Shown here: positions 14,170-14,574 of the stretch, one piece after another
Layout of the letters: every line of letters starts with the position of its first letter
How positions within the stretch are numbered: the first letter of the stretch is position 1
Assembly (NCBI GenBank): GCA_004297635.1
Contig: SCUQ01000519.1
Coordinates: forward strand, 1 to 14,574
DNA length: 14,574 nucleotides
Source: Rhizorhabdus sp.
GTDB lineage: Bacteria > Pseudomonadota > Alphaproteobacteria > Sphingomonadales > Sphingomonadaceae
Direction of reading: 5' to 3'
Notes under the pieces: generated by a model
Seen by the model: the letters and a program-made list of their open reading frames with translations, nothing else
Told to the model about the DNA's origin: nothing
Database searches by the model: none
Made by a program: the position numbers and the translations under genes

Positions 14170-14198
14170 AGCGTAGCAGCGCGCACAGATGCTGCCAA
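14170..14198 (-). promoter_or_regulatory. Candidate sigma70-type promoter of the radical SAM operon
   Basis: On the minus strand TTGGCA (14198-14193) and TACGCT (14175-14170) are separated by exactly 17 nt. The -35 matches consensus at 5 of 6 positions and the -10 has the alphaproteobacterial TAnnnT form. Transcription would start near 14163, leaving a leader of about 54 nt to the ATG at 14109. In that leader TTCCGC and GCGGAA (plus-strand 14119-14124 and 14132-14137) can pair and partly cover the GGAAG ribosome site. Confidence 0.5.
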
Positions 14199-14250
14199 CC
14201 GGCCAGGCGACCGGGGTTTGATCCGATCCGGTCCAATCCCGGCATCGCGG

Positions 14251-14279
14251 GGAGCCGATCTGCAAGGCTCCTTTTTTTT
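14251..14279 (+). terminator. Strong intrinsic terminator (plus strand) with no annotated upstream gene
   Basis: GGAGCC (14251-14256) and GGCTCC (14266-14271) form a perfect 6-bp stem around a 9-nt loop, immediately followed by eight T (14272-14279). This is the only textbook intrinsic terminator in the window. It works only in the plus direction, yet the closest plus-strand gene end is at 11635 and the intervening genes are all on the minus strand. It sits 33 bp before the gyrB ATG. It therefore ends an unannotated plus-strand RNA or attenuates a longer gyrB transcript. Confidence 0.8.
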
Positions 14280-14306
14280 GGATTTTGTGATCGCCGCCGC
14301 TATATG
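14278..14306 (+). promoter_or_regulatory. Candidate gyrB promoter, apparently leaderless
   Basis: TTGGAT (14278-14283) and TATATG (14301-14306) are 17 nt apart. The -10 matches 4 of 6 and the -35 only 3 of 6. With normal spacing transcription would start at or next to 14313, the A of the gyrB ATG, and no Shine-Dalgarno is visible before that ATG. Promoter placement is inferred; a TSS upstream of the terminator is the alternative. Confidence 0.4.
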
Positions 14307-14312
14307 CTCGGC

Positions 14313-14574
14313 ATGACGAACGAAACCGAAAATACCCCCAACGCAAATGCCTATGGCGCCGATTCGATCAAGGTCCTGAAAGGCCTCGACGCGGTGCGCA
14401 AACGGCCCGGCATGTATATCGGCGATACCGACGACGGATCGGGCCTCCACCATATGGTGTTCGAGGTGTCGGACAATGCGATCGACGAGGCGCTGGCGGG
14501 GCATTGCGACAAGATCGTCATCACCCTGAACCCCGACGGATCGGTTTCGGTCGAGGATAATGGCCGCGGCATTC
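14313..14574 (+). CDS. gyrB: DNA gyrase subunit B, N-terminal part (runs off the window)
   Basis: The first 87 codons of GyrB, the ATPase subunit that powers negative supercoiling of DNA with GyrA. After a short variable start ([20 protein letters not shown]) come [17 protein letters not shown], the GHKL Asn motif [14 protein letters not shown] (the Asn that chelates the ATP magnesium) and [10 protein letters not shown] (ATP-binding Asp-Gly). This matches GyrB rather than ParE most closely by overall similarity to the GyrB N-terminus ([16 protein letters not shown]). An in-frame ATG at 14304 would add MLG but overlaps the likely -10 element, so I prefer 14313. The 3' end lies beyond 14574. 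No recF-gyrB operon is present here; the gene seems to have its own promoter. Confidence 0.95.
   Translation, partial: MTNETENTPNANAYGADSIKVLKGLDAVRKRPGMYIGDTDDGSGLHHMVFEVSDNAIDEALAGHCDKIVITLNPDGSVSVEDNGRGI

Noticed and set aside
13010..14245. Several frames within the radical SAM gene, including a 325-codon plus-strand frame
   Set aside because: They overlap a gene with intact radical SAM and auxiliary-cluster motifs and have shadow-type composition.
1..14574. tRNA, rRNA, CRISPR array, IS element, prophage or toxin-antitoxin genes
   Set aside because: No cloverleaf, spaced direct repeats, transposase/integrase motifs or small toxin-antitoxin pair could be seen.

Overview
The window is GC-rich bacterial chromosome. 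Its proteins (a sphingomonad-type gyrB N-terminus, a MaeB malic enzyme fused to a phosphotransacetylase domain, a MocR regulator, DUF983, LysE) and its dispersed palindromes point to an alphaproteobacterium, most likely Sphingomonadaceae (Sphingomonas/Rhizorhabdus-like). I infer this assignment from protein and repeat style, not from a search.

Left part (1-3544): a DUF983 zinc-ribbon membrane protein (-) is divergent from a MocR-type GntR/aminotransferase regulator (+), with a perfect 7-bp inverted repeat in the shared gap. Next come a Pro/Ala-rich helical envelope-type protein (-) and a divergent small outer-membrane beta-barrel protein (+). The barrel gene's stop codon merges into a dispersed palindromic element.

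Middle (3545-11307): mutS and a LysE-family exporter form a minus-strand pair with a 4-nt GTGA overlap. maeB runs divergently from mutS. The gap between maeB and a convergent secreted protein of unknown function carries GC-rich palindromes. That secreted protein gene and recF are divergent, and their shared 5' region is almost entirely a dispersed inverted-repeat element; its sequence family runs into the recF start codon.

Right part (11308-14574): downstream of recF lies a 73-aa conserved-looking protein whose leader can form two hairpins, one of which buries the Shine-Dalgarno. It converges on a three-gene minus-strand operon: radical SAM/SPASM-like enzyme, GT4 glycosyltransferase, 87-aa single-TM protein. 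The operon genes overlap by ATGA at both junctions and have a good candidate promoter (TTGGCA-17-TACGCT). The window ends in the first 87 codons of gyrB, which looks leaderless. A textbook intrinsic terminator points towards gyrB from a region with no plus-strand gene, so it should end an unannotated RNA or act as a gyrB attenuator.

The replication/repair genes (mutS, recF, gyrB) and central carbon gene (maeB) are ordinary. The least explained parts are the radical SAM-GT-small membrane protein operon sitting between recF and gyrB, the orphan terminator before gyrB, and the structured leader of the 73-aa gene. No tRNA, rRNA, CRISPR array, IS element or prophage gene was seen.
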